Below, in pieces: positions 46,631 to 57,817 of a stretch of DNA of 64,000 bases. This DNA comes from Gammaproteobacteria bacterium (GTDB lineage Bacteria > Pseudomonadota > Gammaproteobacteria > JAJFKO01), in the NCBI GenBank assembly GCA_021773175.1, contig JAJFKO010000046.1, positions 1-64,000 of the forward strand. The letters are read 5' to 3'. The position numbers and the translations under genes were made by a program. The first letter of the stretch is position 1; every line of letters begins with the position of its first letter. Under the pieces are notes generated by a model that worked only from the letters and a program-made list of their open reading frames with translations, searched no databases and was not told where the DNA came from.

Positions 46631-47893
46631 ATGGCAAAAATGAACGCTTTTTATGCGCAATCAGGTGGCGTGACTGCCGTTATCAATGCCACAGCATGTG
46701 GACTTATTGAAACCGCACGCCAACACAGTGACAAGATTGGCACAGTCTATGCCGGTTTAAATGGCATTATTGGGGCATTGCGTGAAGAATTAATCGATAC
46801 CAGCCAAGAATCGCCTGAATTTATTCGTAATTTGATTCATACCCCTGCCGGCGCTTTCGGTTCATGTCGTCATAAATTAAAAGGCATTGAAGAAAGTCGC
46901 GCTGAATATGAGCGCTTACTTGAAGTCTTTAAAGCGCACAATATTGGTTACTTCTTTTATAACGGTGGTGGTGATTCCCAAGATACCGCTAATAAGATTG
47001 CGGAACTAAGTGCTCAAGTCGATTACCCTCTAACTTGTATTGGTGTTCCAAAAACCATTGATAACGATTTACCGTTTACTGATAACTGTCCTGGCTTTGG
47101 TTCTGTCGCGAAATATGTTGCCGTATCAACACGCGAGTGTGGTATGGATGTTGCCTCGATGGCCGCAACATCAACAAAAGTATTTATTTTAGAAGTCATG
47201 GGCCGGCATGCTGGTTGGATTGCCGCGGCCAGTGGCATTGCCAGTGAAAGTGCAGGCGAACCACCGCATATTATTTTATTCCCAGAAATTGCATTCAATA
47301 AAGAAACGTTCATCAGTAAAGTTAAAGCCTATGAAGAGAAGTATGGTTACTGCGTGATTGTGGTTTCAGAAGGCGTTCGCGATGAAGAGGGTAAGTTTTT
47401 ATCTGATAGTGGCTTGCGCGATGCCTTTGGTCATGCGCAATTAGGTGGTGTTGCTCCTGCAATTGCCGCAATGGTGAAAGAAGAATTAGGATTAAAGTAT
47501 CATTGGGCAGTATCAGATTATCTACAACGTTCTGCGCGTCATATTGCTTCGCAGACAGATGTTGATCAAGCTTATGCTCTAGGTAAAGCTGCTGTTGAAT
47601 TTGCTGTGAGTGGTAAGAATGCAGTAATGCCGATCGTTGTTCGTGAAAGCACACAACCTTATCGTTGGACAATCGGTGAAGTGCCGCTTGCTGATGTTGC
47701 TAATATTGAGAAAACAATGCCTCCCTCATTCATTAGTGACGATGGTTTTGGTATTACTCAAGAATGTCGCGATTACATTCAACCATTAACCTATGGAGAA
47801 GCTTATCCTCCATATAAAGATGGCTTGCCACAATATGTAAGATTGAAAAATGTTTTAGTTGAAAAGAAATTAGAGCATGCTTTTGAGGTTTAG
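46631..47893 (+). CDS. pfp: Diphosphate--fructose-6-phosphate 1-phosphotransferase (PPi-PFK)
   Basis: 420 residues, phosphofructokinase fold. It has FFYNGGGDSQDTANKIAEL (phosphate-donor loop), GVPKTIDNDLPFTDNCPGFGS and MGRHAGWIAAASGIA. The Lys in PKTIDND, where ATP enzymes have Gly (PGTIDND), indicates use of pyrophosphate. The reaction is reversible, so it serves glycolysis and gluconeogenesis. Confidence 0.9.
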   Translation: MAKMNAFYAQSGGVTAVINATACGLIETARQHSDKIGTVYAGLNGIIGALREELIDTSQESPEFIRNLIHTPAGAFGSCRHKLKGIEESRAEYERLLEVFKAHNIGYFFYNGGGDSQDTANKIAELSAQVDYPLTCIGVPKTIDNDLPFTDNCPGFGSVAKYVAVSTRECGMDVASMAATSTKVFILEVMGRHAGWIAAASGIASESAGEPPHIILFPEIAFNKETFISKVKAYEEKYGYCVIVVSEGVRDEEGKFLSDSGLRDAFGHAQLGGVAPAIAAMVKEELGLKYHWAVSDYLQRSARHIASQTDVDQAYALGKAAVEFAVSGKNAVMPIVVRESTQPYRWTIGEVPLADVANIEKTMPPSFISDDGFGITQECRDYIQPLTYGEAYPPYKDGLPQYVRLKNVLVEKKLEHAFEV

Positions 47894-47953
47894 GTTTTAT
47901 ATTTTGGGGATATTACGTGAGTATTATAATTACTTTATAATGCTCACTTTCCT

Positions 47954-48862
47954 TTAACCTTCTAGCTTCTCTTTTATTTTTAATAATTCATCCATTGAAA
48001 TATTCATACCGCTAGAAATTTTTTCTAAATCAAGACCTTCTTGCAACATTACAATAATACCCTGCTCTCGACCCTGCTCTCGACCCTGTTGTCGATATTG
48101 TTCCGTTAGTGTCATCGCCATTAATTCATCTCCTAAGTCGCTAATGAATACATCATGATAAATTGTATCAAGTTCTTTCCTATCAATTTTAGCTTCATCT
48201 GCAATATATTCAAGCATTAAATTGAAATATGTCTCTTGCCCGCATAATTTAATTTCATGCATCATATAAAATATATCATACAGAAATTGTTTTACATTTT
48301 TTTCGTGAATATGCTTCATAATTAGTGCCGCACAGCCATAATAAATACTTTCTCGCAATTCAGTATCAGCAATTTTAGAAACATCAATAAGTTGGAATGG
48401 TTTTAAAAAGTATTCGTCAACAATTTCTCTTGGAAAATCCACCAAGCTATTAATATCATTTGAGTACTTATACTTTCGTTCACCATGATAAAATACCATA
48501 GGCAATACAAACGGAACTTTATCTTTACCAATATTAGTATTCAAATGCTTCTGAATAATTTGTAGCGTATATTGAATTATGCGTAGAGGCATAAACTTAT
48601 CTGGTGTTGATTGATGCTCAACAATAATATATAAATAACATTCTTCATTATTATCTAGAGTAAATGTTTTATATAACACATCAACTAACAGCCTCTCTTT
48701 CTGTAAACCAATAAATTCTGTAGGTTCAGGTTCGAGCCTATTTAAATCAATATTCTGTAAAATTTCTTTAGGTACATTACATTCTAAAAACTCTCGAAAT
48801 GCTCGCGGATTCGCCGACATTTCTTTAAAGAGTTTATCATGTGGATTATTAACTGCTGCCAT
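47954..48862 (-). CDS. Rpn-family recombination-promoting nuclease / PD-(D/E)XK transposase-like protein
   Basis: 302 residues. The N-terminal PNPHDKLFKEM-like start (NNPHDKLFKEMSANP), RLLVDVLYKTF and YLYIIVEHQSTPDKFMPLRI match the Rpn/transposase_31 family. The nuclease acids are probably Asp in LLVDVLY and Glu in VEHQS. The C-terminal part has a QQGREQGREQG motif encoded by a direct DNA repeat (48064-48092), typical of the group. These genes are often mobile and multicopy. It converges on pfp. Confidence 0.85.
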   Translation of the reverse strand: MAAVNNPHDKLFKEMSANPRAFREFLECNVPKEILQNIDLNRLEPEPTEFIGLQKERLLVDVLYKTFTLDNNEECYLYIIVEHQSTPDKFMPLRIIQYTLQIIQKHLNTNIGKDKVPFVLPMVFYHGERKYKYSNDINSLVDFPREIVDEYFLKPFQLIDVSKIADTELRESIYYGCAALIMKHIHEKNVKQFLYDIFYMMHEIKLCGQETYFNLMLEYIADEAKIDRKELDTIYHDVFISDLGDELMAMTLTEQYRQQGREQGREQGIIVMLQEGLDLEKISSGMNISMDELLKIKEKLEG

Positions 48863-49012
48863 AGTATTAGTCTCAGTATTATTATCAGAATTCGAATGAA
48901 TTCGTTTAATTAATATTACTGAAACTTGGCTGTGACATTATATGCGTGATTCAATATAAATTGCTACGGAGATTACTCCTTAACTTTGAACCACGTTAAG
49001 AATTAATTTTTT

Positions 49013-50590
49013 TTATTCCCATTCAATCGTTGCTGGTGGCTTACCGCAAATATCATAAACCACTCGCGAGATTCCTGGAATTTCATTGACGATACGATTA
49101 GCCACCAAACCTAAAAAGTCATGATCCAAGTGAGCCCAATGTGCCGTCATGAAATCTTTGGTTTCCACGGCGCGCAACGCAACAACATAATCATATTTTC
49201 TCGCATCGCCCATAACACCAACAGATTTTACCGGTAAGAATACTGCGAAAGCTTGGCTGACTTCATCATATAAATTGTAATGACGTAATTCTGAAATAAA
49301 AATATCATCGGCGCGTTGTAATAACTCAACAAACTCTGGTTTTATCTCACCAAGAATACGTACAGCCAAACCTGGTCCAGGGAATGGGTGCCGCTGTACT
49401 AGTTCCGAAGGCAAGCCTAATTCCAAACCAATCTCGCGCACTTCATCTTTAAATAATTCGCGTAATGGCTCTACTAGTTTTAATGTCATGTCTTCTGGCA
49501 AGCCACCAACATTATGATGCGATTTAATGACATGCGCTTTTCCGGTTTTACTGCCAGCAGATTCAATGACATCAGGATAAATTGTGCCTTGTGCTAACCA
49601 CTTAGCATCTTTAATCTTATCCGCTTCCTCCTGAAAGATTTCAACAAACACACGTCCTGCAATTTTACGTTTTTTCTCAGGGTCTGCTTCGCCAGCCAAC
49701 TCATCATAAAAGCGTTGTTGCGCATTAACTTGAATCACTTTAACACCCATGTGTTTAGCAAAGGTTGCCATGACTTGATCGGCTTCATTTAATCGCATTA
49801 AACCATTGTCGATAAACACACAAGTAAGTTGATCAGCTATCGCTTCATGCAATAGTGCCGCAACAACGGAAGAATCAACACCACCCGATAAACCCAAAAT
49901 TACATGGTCGCTACCAACTTGCTCACGCACTTGCGCGATACTATCTTGAATAATATTGCTTGCAGTCCATAGCATATCACATTGACAAATATCCAAAACA
50001 AAACGCTGCAACATACGCAAACCTTGTTTAGTATGCGTGACTTCTGGATGAAACTGTAAACCATAATAATGGCGTGCTTCATCAGCAATCGCCGCATGTG
50101 GCGCATTAACCGTTGCCGCTATATTCACAAAACCTTCTGGTAATGTTGTAACATGATCGCCATGACTCATCCACACATCTAAAGTAGCATTACCATCATC
50201 TAAGCGATGGTCTTCAATGCCGCGCAATAATTCACTATCATTACAAACTTTCACTGCGGCATAACCAAACTCGCGTTCATCAGCATTACCAACGCTGCCA
50301 CCTAACTGTGACACCATGGTTTGCATGCCATAACAAATTCCTAGTACCGGACAACCTGAACTAAACACAGCATCAGGCGCACGTGGCGTTGTCGTCATAG
50401 TTACACTTTCAGGACCACCCGATAAAATAATACCGCTGGGTTTAAATGCTTTGATTTCATCATCCGCCATATCAAAAGCGCGAATTTCACAATAAACACC
50501 AATTTCGCGTATGCGCCGTGCAATCAATTGTGTGTACTGTGAACCAAAATCTAAAATTAAAATACGCTGTGCGTGAATATCTTGTTGCAT
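49013..50590 (-). CDS. guaA: GMP synthase (glutamine-hydrolysing)
   Basis: 525 residues. It has a class I glutamine amidotransferase domain ([20 protein letters not shown], nucleophile Cys in GICYGMQ, His and Glu in [10 protein letters not shown]), an ATP pyrophosphatase domain ([17 protein letters not shown]) and the C-terminal [16 protein letters not shown] chose ATG 50590: GGAGGTG precedes it and it begins one base after the guaB stop. Confidence 0.97.
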   Translation of the reverse strand: MQQDIHAQRILILDFGSQYTQLIARRIREIGVYCEIRAFDMADDEIKAFKPSGIILSGGPESVTMTTTPRAPDAVFSSGCPVLGICYGMQTMVSQLGGSVGNADEREFGYAAVKVCNDSELLRGIEDHRLDDGNATLDVWMSHGDHVTTLPEGFVNIAATVNAPHAAIADEARHYYGLQFHPEVTHTKQGLRMLQRFVLDICQCDMLWTASNIIQDSIAQVREQVGSDHVILGLSGGVDSSVVAALLHEAIADQLTCVFIDNGLMRLNEADQVMATFAKHMGVKVIQVNAQQRFYDELAGEADPEKKRKIAGRVFVEIFQEEADKIKDAKWLAQGTIYPDVIESAGSKTGKAHVIKSHHNVGGLPEDMTLKLVEPLRELFKDEVREIGLELGLPSELVQRHPFPGPGLAVRILGEIKPEFVELLQRADDIFISELRHYNLYDEVSQAFAVFLPVKSVGVMGDARKYDYVVALRAVETKDFMTAHWAHLDHDFLGLVANRIVNEIPGISRVVYDICGKPPATIEWE

Positions 50591-50591
50591 A

Positions 50592-52070
50592 TTATTCACC
50601 TCCCCCAATTTGATAATTTGGTGGCGCTTTCGCAACTTCGACATCATGCGCATGACTTTCGCGCATACCCGCTCCGGTGATCTGTACGAATTCAGCTTTG
50701 CTGCGTAAGCTGGCAATATCGCCACAACCGGTATAACCCATTGCTGAACGTAAACCACCGAGTAATTGAACTAATACATTAAACATACTGCCTTTATAAG
50801 CCACCCGTCCTTCAACACCTTCTGGCACCAATTTTTCACGGCCCATCGTCACGTCTTGGAAGTAACGATCGCTCGAACCGTCTTGTTGTGACATTGCACC
50901 AAGTGAGCCCATGCCGCGATACGTTTTATAAGAACGACCTTGGTATAATTCAACTTCACCAGGTGCTTCATCTGTTCCAGCAAATAAACTACCTATCATC
51001 ACTGCATGTGCACCAGCAGCAATGGCTTTACTAATGTCACCTGAAAAACGCACCCCACCATCGGCAATCACCGGAATTTTATGTTTTGCTAATGCTTTAG
51101 CAACATTGGCAATCGCTGTCACTTGTGGCACACCAACACCAGTGACAATACGCGTCGTACAAATTGAACCAGGACCAATACCCACTTTTACCGCATCGGC
51201 ACCGGCATCTTTCATAGCAAGTGCGGCATCGGCTGTTGCAATATTGCCGCCAACCACTTGCACATCAGGAAAGTTTTTCTTAACCCACTTCACACGTTGT
51301 AAGACACCTTGCGAATGACCATGCGCTGTATCTACAAATAACACGTCAACACCTGCTTCGCATAATGCCGCAATACGTTCTTCTTCTTTAGCACTGGTGC
51401 CAACAGCCGCTGCAACTTGTAAACGACCATGTTCATCTTTGGAAGCAAAAGGACGTTCTTCTGCTTGAAGAATATCGCGAACGGTGATTAAGCCACGCAA
51501 ATGAAAATCATTATTAACGACTAGAATCTTTTCGATGCGATGCTGGCGCAATAAGCTAATGACTTCATCACGATCAGCACCCTCTTTAACCGTTACCAGC
51601 TTTTCTTTTGGTGTCATCACGGATGCAACGGTTTGATCAGGCTCAACAATAAAACGAACATCGCGACTTGTGACGATCCCAACAACTTGATTGCCTTCTA
51701 CTACTGGCATGCCATAAAAACCATAACGCTTACCATGCTCAAGAATACTGCGTACTGTTGCATTCGGTGTTGTTGTAATCGGATCTTTGACCACACCGCT
51801 TTCGAATTTCTTCACTAGTCGCACTTGCGTCGCTTGTTCAGCTATCGGCATGTTTTTATGAATCACCCCCATGCCACCTTCTTGCGCCATAGCGATCGCC
51901 ATCGATGCTTCAGTAACGGTATCCATTGCTGCAGAAACTAACGGTGTATTTAGACTAATTTTTTTCGTGAGTTGCGTGCGCAGAGTGACTTCTTTCGGTA
52001 ACACTTTTGATTCGGCAGGCAAGAGTAAAACATCATCAAAAGTGAGGGCTTGTTGAACGATACGTAGCAT
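50592..52070 (-). CDS. guaB: IMP dehydrogenase
   Basis: Oxidises IMP to XMP, the first committed step to GMP. It is 492 residues: a TIM barrel interrupted by two CBS domains (about residues 90-205). The catalytic Cys is in [11 protein letters not shown], and the flap region has [15 protein letters not shown] lies upstream of the ATG. The guaB-guaA operon has a 1-bp gap. Confidence 0.97.
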   Translation of the reverse strand: MLRIVQQALTFDDVLLLPAESKVLPKEVTLRTQLTKKISLNTPLVSAAMDTVTEASMAIAMAQEGGMGVIHKNMPIAEQATQVRLVKKFESGVVKDPITTTPNATVRSILEHGKRYGFYGMPVVEGNQVVGIVTSRDVRFIVEPDQTVASVMTPKEKLVTVKEGADRDEVISLLRQHRIEKILVVNNDFHLRGLITVRDILQAEERPFASKDEHGRLQVAAAVGTSAKEEERIAALCEAGVDVLFVDTAHGHSQGVLQRVKWVKKNFPDVQVVGGNIATADAALAMKDAGADAVKVGIGPGSICTTRIVTGVGVPQVTAIANVAKALAKHKIPVIADGGVRFSGDISKAIAAGAHAVMIGSLFAGTDEAPGEVELYQGRSYKTYRGMGSLGAMSQQDGSSDRYFQDVTMGREKLVPEGVEGRVAYKGSMFNVLVQLLGGLRSAMGYTGCGDIASLRSKAEFVQITGAGMRESHAHDVEVAKAPPNYQIGGGE

Positions 52071-52191
52071 GGCGCGATCCTCCAGTACATGAGCATTATT
52101 TATTGGTTTTATGGCGATTGAATAAAATTTTCGGATTGTACCACAAGAGGACTTAATTTAGGGAGGTTTTTATGGACGACTTTAAAACTAA

Positions 52192-55100
52192 TTAAGCAGT
52201 AGAGCGCCGCACAAGTTGTGGAGGAGCATAGGTTAAATGATCGCCGCCATCAGCACGTTTGCGGGTTTTTATGCGTTGCTGCCCGACACAAGCTCCCCCT
52301 CGTTTACTTTGCTTTCGAGATAGCTCGCCTATTTGTGCAGCGCGCTCTGCTGTGTAGACTTGGACTGGCGTCCATTGACCTACTCCTGCAACCATTGCAT
52401 TAACTGCAGCTTTTTGACCTGCGTCTTTAGCTGATGATGGCACTCCTCTTTCTCGCGGTGGAGAAACACTTAATCTTGTTGGAGCAGGAACAAACCCAAA
52501 AATTCCAGAGCCTCCTGTTGGTGTTGCAGGAGGCGCGGGCTGCCCTGAGATTCCAATGGGACTACCTTCACTACCAATGCCTGAACCGCCGGGCGAACCT
52601 GAACTTGTTAATCCATAACCACCAGAGCCACCGACTGGACTTCCTGTTTCACTTCTAGGTGACATAGACGATACTGAGTCTGTCCCATCATGAGCAACCC
52701 GTCTAGGAGCACTTTTTGCGGAGCGTGGTGACTCAGGTGACGAAGCAACAACAGTCGTATAAGATACAGTCTGCGGCTCTTTACCTAATATTGCAGTTGT
52801 ATCAGACACCACTGAGCCAACGCCAACCATTGTCGCATCAGTATAGCCTTCTGCATAACCTTGCACACCAACACCCATGGCATCTGCATAGCCAGCGTCT
52901 GCTTCGCCATAACCTTGCACACCAACACCCATGGCATCTGCATAGCTAGCATCCACTCCAGTGTGCCCAACACCCATGGTATCAGCATATATACCAGCAC
53001 CACGAAAAGCTCCATCAACAGCTTGGCAAGCATCTGTATCAACATACTCTTTTTGTCTACAGACACCGCGCATACTCGCGCTAACGCTAGCACCAGCAGC
53101 ATTTACATCTTGGTATTGCCCCATGACACCTCCACCCGCAAAAGCAGCCTTAGATTGTCCTGCAGCTTCACCGGATTTACCAGCCCTCAAGTTCACTAAT
53201 ATTGCCTGGTGATCGCCAGCAGTAGCAGGCTCAATACAACGATAAGGCCTTAACGCTTCTTTAATATATTTTTTTGATGTCAACTCAGCAATTCTTGTAC
53301 GTACTTTCCTCACTGCCGCTAATGATTTATTTAATCTATCAACACCAACAAACTGTTTGTTTCGACCTTCTCCAACAAAACCAACAAAGCGCTTATCATT
53401 CACCATTGCATGAATGCCATTCATTGCGTCTTTAATACTTTCAAGCATGATTTTGATTTCACTAATCTTGCGAAGCAACATATCTGCTCCCGGGAATGAT
53501 TGCATTGTTGTTTCTAACGCAAGTAGATATTCTTGAGCACTACCTAACAGTACTGCGATCTTCCTTTTGATATCAATATTGATATTTTGAATCATCTTAA
53601 TAAGATGCTCACATTTAGCTTGATCTTCTAAACTATTCTTGAGCTCATCATAGGCAGATTCAAATCTCTGAACATCAACAAAGAGATCTCTCTCAATTCT
53701 TGTCGCAACATCACGCACAGAATTTATAGTATTATCCAGTTGTAACATCGCTTGAATGTATAGATTATAGGTTTGCTCTCGTGCTGATAATGATGGATGG
53801 TTTCTTGGCTGAGCACCATCCCTAACAACTTCTCGAATTTTTATTAATACTCTTTCATCAAGAACTTGTTTTGCATCATCATAGTTTTTACGAAGCTCTG
53901 TATTTTCTGGCTCAATACATAATTGCTGCTCAAGCGCTATCAAAGCCAAATAGTTTTCAATAAAGCGTGTTCGATAACTAACTTGGAAGTTTTCCCAAAC
54001 ACTTGATAAACAAGACGTTCCCATACCAATACCATGTAAACCAAATATAGTATCGTTGGTAAAACCATTTCCTTTGACTAAAGCTAGCAAATCAGTATCT
54101 GATGGAACAGCAACTTGATGGCCACAAGCTGATAGCGTTTGTGCTCTAACTTGGTTTACTGCTTGTTCGTATTGTTGCTTAGCAACAGCAAGAGCCTGCT
54201 CTGCTGCCTGACGATGTACGCGTATAGCCGTTTTGGCAATATTATTCCGCTCGTCTGCTGCAAGATACGCTGCTTTTAAGCTCAACAACCCTTGAATATC
54301 AACGTTACCGACGTTACTAAGCGATCCTAGTTTATCAAAAGCTTCCAAAGCATCAGCAAAGCTCTTTGCATCTAGCCCAATCGCACAAAGAAAAAGAAAA
54401 TTCTGATCTTGTTGTGCAGCTGCTGCAGGCTCCTCAGCAAAAGAAGCTAATGCTTCTCGCAATGCATTGATAAGAGCAGTGCGCTCTTCAACACAGTCTA
54501 CCTTTCTAGTAGCATATTTTTCTTTATCAACCGAATCACTGGCTACAGCAACATTAAACTCTAGTTTTTTCTCTGCACTAATATTCGCTACGACGTCAGC
54601 AAGTTTTTCTTGAATATCTGCAGCGTTTGTCGCACCTTCTGGCAAGTGATGATGCAATAATGGTGCTAGTTGCTCTAGACCTTTATCATCAAGTAATCTA
54701 CATAATTTCAATAAATCTGTATTTACTAGCATTTTACGCAATGCAAAAACATGCTGGGCAACACGTTGCACTTCAGCATAAATAAGTTGAGATAATTCTT
54801 GGTTATCCAGAGACGTTAACAACACAAATGTATTTTGAGGTCCAAGTTGCCCCCATGGCATAGTTACAAAATCACGAGCACCTGGGTTAGCAGCACAAAA
54901 ATCGGCATAAAGGGTTCCTTGCTGTTGTTGTAATCCTGCTAATGCCTGTCTCGCAGTAGGTAGTATTGTATACTGAACATCCTTAGCAGGCTTTGTCACA
55001 GCAAATTTCCGATCAGTTTCTAACGTTGCAAACATGGTTGTTACATCATGCACTACATCTGCATGCAGAACAGACTTTGTCTTCAAAATAGCTCTAGCTT

Positions 55101-57762
55101 GAGCCAACTTCACTCTTTGCTCTTGCAATGCTCGATGATACTCGTGCCCATAGCATATAAATGTCACAAGCTTCTCATGTAAGCGCATATTTTGAGGCTT
55201 ATTACTTGCCTCATCATCCTGTAGCCAAGACTCCGAGTGTAAATATTGCTTAACACCTTTTTTATCATAGACAAATAAGTACATGGTGTCATAAATAGGA
55301 TCGTATTCTAAAAAGAAAGAACCTGTTTTCGTCTCACTTAAATTATCACCTTTTTCAAAGTAGTAAAGCATGAAGCAAGTCTGACTAACCGGCGCAACCA
55401 GCAAGTTAGGCTGACAGGGTACAGCCTTTAGAAGGTTCAATGCCATTGCCTGAGCTGCCACTAGATCAACAGCTTGTAATGCATCGCCTTTTCTCAACCC
55501 TAAGTCGATCAGCCCAGGCATTGTTTGGCTTGCAGCTTCAAGCCGCAGCTGTACCGCGCGGGAGTATCGAAGAACATTTTCTTGAGGTAAACTAAATGTC
55601 GCACATGGTTTTTCTTTTGGAACAGATGTAGCAACCTCATGACCCAAATGCTGTTTTAAATGACTTCCAACATATTTTCTGGCATCGGCGGGGCTAACTG
55701 CAATTTCAACGCCCTCGCCTACATTCAGTGTTAATTCATAAGATTGATCTTTTGGAACACAGACTTGTAGTCGACCACGGTAATCTGCTTTTTGAGTAAC
55801 TTGTAAAGCTTTAGTAGCCGAATGGCGCAGATACATTTTTGTTGCGTTAACAACATTGACTTGAGTTCTTTGAAAAAAGTCAAGACACTCATACGTCAAG
55901 GCTTTAAGCTCTACTTGAGCAGCACTTCGTAATGCTTTCTCATTATCAAAAACACGGGTACCTGTTGACTTCAACCAAGCAACAGCTTGTTCGCACGTTA
56001 GCTCAAATTTACGATTAGTTTTCTCATCAACAAGATGAAGCTTGGTATTCTTGTTTACCTTGGGATCTGGCAACACTACCGCTTGACCAAACGCGGAATG
56101 TTGCACAACTAGAAAAGTAAAGCCTGGCTTTTTCTTTTGCTTTTTTAAGAGGAGCCTGCTTGTTGCCATCTCAAGATGAAACGTCCTCTCAACAGGAACA
56201 TCCCAAAAATCTTGCGTAGCAACCGTATCTTTCGAAGTATGCGCGACAGGTCCAACAACACGCGCAAATTCAACATCTCTACCTGAGTAAAGTTCTCGAT
56301 AAAAGAGACTTGCCGTCATTTTCCATGCTTCTTCATAGGAAACATCACGCATATGTTTCCCATCTCGACTCAATAAATAATATTTCTGTTCAGGTAAAAC
56401 AAGCTGTCGGTCACCACTAGGCAACAGCGTCCATTCAAGTTCTTGACCTTTTTTAGAGGCTTTCAGTAAAGAACCGTCCTTCGCACAAACTTGAATCACG
56501 TCACTAGCTGTGATGCTACGTTCACTATTCATAACAGCTCTAACTGCAGGTAACATTGCACCGGCGTCGTTAGTATTAGGCATCATCGGTGTATATTGAT
56601 AGGGTTGCTCATGACAAGCTCGAGCATAATGCTGACTATAGCGTGTATGTAATGCCTCTAATTTTTTATAAACATCTAGACGTGATGTTGTAAAATAATG
56701 GCTAGCGGCAAACTCACGTAAAAAAGCGACATAAAGACTATTCTCACAAACTGTGGCAAAAAAATCTGCAGGTGAAACTCTAACACCTTTGTCCGATAAC
56801 AACCGTCCTACTGTATCACTTAATCTAGATAGCACTTGCTCTGTGGAATTTATTCCTGGAGCTAATACTTCAAATGCACCGGTAACACTTCTTTGATTAA
56901 CACAGCTTGTTTGGGAATTTAATTTTTCAATTATCTCTAAAAGTTTTGTAAGCATATCGTCAATAGAAAAGCTTTTACCAATTGCCTGTTTTATCTTAGC
57001 TTGAAGTGCAGACAAACCGGCACCAAAACTAACGAGATTACTACTCAACTGAAAATCAAAATTATCAACTTGTTGAGCAATTCCATTCGAAATATTGCGT
57101 AGCTCTGTTAAAACAACTGAAAAAGCAACATTGGGATATTGATTTTTGATATAGCGATATAATGCTCTTTTGAAATCATCTGGCTGACCTAGCTTCTGAA
57201 AAGCGGCATTGATGGTTAAATGCCTATGCTCAATGAGTTGCTGCAATATTTCATGTAAAACACGAATTCTTGGAATAACATTGGCAATCGTTCTAGAAGG
57301 GTCTATCGACTCAATACATAACTTGTAGAAGTTTGCTGCTCGATCGCTGCTTTTATCCGGATCAAACATTACTTGAAAAGCGGTAATGCGTTTATCCGCT
57401 TGCATAAAAAGTTTGAGCAGATTTTCGAATGTTGCAATGAAAGGACTATCAATGCCACCAGCATGCTCAATGATAAAGGCTTTTAAATTTTTGAGTAAGC
57501 TTTCACTAGGACTCTCCAATTGTGAAGCAGCTATGTCTAAAGCTTCGCCGATTGTTTGATTGTTATCTTGGGACGTGGCGACTTGTTGTTTTAGCTCACG
57601 TAACTTGGCAAATAGTTTCTTTAACTGCACCGCCCGTTGTTGCAATGCAGCACCAACGCTTGTAGCTTCAGCAGGAATATAGAGCGTCGCAATAAAAAGA
57701 AGAATGCGTTGCTCTTCTTCTGATACATTGATATGACTTGTTGAATCTCTTAGGCCCTGCAT
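52192..57762 (-). CDS. Giant multi-module protein, unknown function (effector-like)
   Basis: 1856 residues, no family recognised. The ATG has AAAGGA upstream. Residues 1-390 are helical. About 410-705 hold three related beta-rich modules roughly 110 residues apart, each with a Pro-led strand pair and a helix: LPEQKYYLLSRDGK..VSYEEAWKMTAS (456-485), LPDPKVNKNTKLHLVD..LTCEQAVAWLKS (564-599) and VPKDQSYELTLN..VSPADARKYVGS (669-700). About 900-1500 are coiled coil. The C-terminal 350 residues are low-complexity, with YADAMGVGVQGYGEADAG repeats followed by a Ser/Gly/Pro-rich stretch. No signal peptide is visible. Confidence 0.75.
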   Translation of the reverse strand: MQGLRDSTSHINVSEEEQRILLFIATLYIPAEATSVGAALQQRAVQLKKLFAKLRELKQQVATSQDNNQTIGEALDIAASQLESPSESLLKNLKAFIIEHAGGIDSPFIATFENLLKLFMQADKRITAFQVMFDPDKSSDRAANFYKLCIESIDPSRTIANVIPRIRVLHEILQQLIEHRHLTINAAFQKLGQPDDFKRALYRYIKNQYPNVAFSVVLTELRNISNGIAQQVDNFDFQLSSNLVSFGAGLSALQAKIKQAIGKSFSIDDMLTKLLEIIEKLNSQTSCVNQRSVTGAFEVLAPGINSTEQVLSRLSDTVGRLLSDKGVRVSPADFFATVCENSLYVAFLREFAASHYFTTSRLDVYKKLEALHTRYSQHYARACHEQPYQYTPMMPNTNDAGAMLPAVRAVMNSERSITASDVIQVCAKDGSLLKASKKGQELEWTLLPSGDRQLVLPEQKYYLLSRDGKHMRDVSYEEAWKMTASLFYRELYSGRDVEFARVVGPVAHTSKDTVATQDFWDVPVERTFHLEMATSRLLLKKQKKKPGFTFLVVQHSAFGQAVVLPDPKVNKNTKLHLVDEKTNRKFELTCEQAVAWLKSTGTRVFDNEKALRSAAQVELKALTYECLDFFQRTQVNVVNATKMYLRHSATKALQVTQKADYRGRLQVCVPKDQSYELTLNVGEGVEIAVSPADARKYVGSHLKQHLGHEVATSVPKEKPCATFSLPQENVLRYSRAVQLRLEAASQTMPGLIDLGLRKGDALQAVDLVAAQAMALNLLKAVPCQPNLLVAPVSQTCFMLYYFEKGDNLSETKTGSFFLEYDPIYDTMYLFVYDKKGVKQYLHSESWLQDDEASNKPQNMRLHEKLVTFICYGHEYHRALQEQRVKLAQARAILKTKSVLHADVVHDVTTMFATLETDRKFAVTKPAKDVQYTILPTARQALAGLQQQQGTLYADFCAANPGARDFVTMPWGQLGPQNTFVLLTSLDNQELSQLIYAEVQRVAQHVFALRKMLVNTDLLKLCRLLDDKGLEQLAPLLHHHLPEGATNAADIQEKLADVVANISAEKKLEFNVAVASDSVDKEKYATRKVDCVEERTALINALREALASFAEEPAAAAQQDQNFLFLCAIGLDAKSFADALEAFDKLGSLSNVGNVDIQGLLSLKAAYLAADERNNIAKTAIRVHRQAAEQALAVAKQQYEQAVNQVRAQTLSACGHQVAVPSDTDLLALVKGNGFTNDTIFGLHGIGMGTSCLSSVWENFQVSYRTRFIENYLALIALEQQLCIEPENTELRKNYDDAKQVLDERVLIKIREVVRDGAQPRNHPSLSAREQTYNLYIQAMLQLDNTINSVRDVATRIERDLFVDVQRFESAYDELKNSLEDQAKCEHLIKMIQNINIDIKRKIAVLLGSAQEYLLALETTMQSFPGADMLLRKISEIKIMLESIKDAMNGIHAMVNDKRFVGFVGEGRNKQFVGVDRLNKSLAAVRKVRTRIAELTSKKYIKEALRPYRCIEPATAGDHQAILVNLRAGKSGEAAGQSKAAFAGGGVMGQYQDVNAAGASVSASMRGVCRQKEYVDTDACQAVDGAFRGAGIYADTMGVGHTGVDASYADAMGVGVQGYGEADAGYADAMGVGVQGYAEGYTDATMVGVGSVVSDTTAILGKEPQTVSYTTVVASSPESPRSAKSAPRRVAHDGTDSVSSMSPRSETGSPVGGSGGYGLTSSGSPGGSGIGSEGSPIGISGQPAPPATPTGGSGIFGFVPAPTRLSVSPPRERGVPSSAKDAGQKAAVNAMVAGVGQWTPVQVYTAERAAQIGELSRKQSKRGGACVGQQRIKTRKRADGGDHLTYAPPQLVRRSTA
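52855..52947. repeat. 54-bp tandem repeat inside the giant gene
   Basis: Two nearly identical 39-bp blocks (starting at 52855 and 52909, period 54 bp) encode the 18-residue unit YADAMGVGVQGYGEADAG on the minus strand. Shorter degenerate copies flank them on both sides (YADTMGVGHTG; YTDATMVGVG). Copy number may vary by slippage. Confidence 0.8.
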
Positions 57763-57817
57763 AGCGGTATCCTTTATTATTCTTTCACTGTCCTACTAGC
57801 CAAAAAACTGTCAAGAT

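Noticed and set aside
48885-48905. Palindrome around GAATTCGAATGAATTCG upstream of the Rpn-like gene
   Set aside because: Too short and AT-rich to separate from chance; no second copy seen.
48980-49020. Terminator-like CTTAAC..GTTAAG hairpin with T-run on the plus strand
   Set aside because: No plus-strand gene ends there, and on the minus strand the T-run is on the wrong side for guaA, so function is doubtful.
52840-52990. Short CRISPR-like array suggested by evenly spaced repeats
   Set aside because: The 54-bp period is a multiple of three and codes for an in-frame peptide repeat; no spacers of unique sequence and no cas genes.
52434-53212. Plus-strand frames opposite the C-terminal low-complexity part of the 1856-residue protein
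   Set aside because: No ribosome sites, repeat-driven composition (LAHQHPWHLHS copies), and the minus-strand gene is continuous here.
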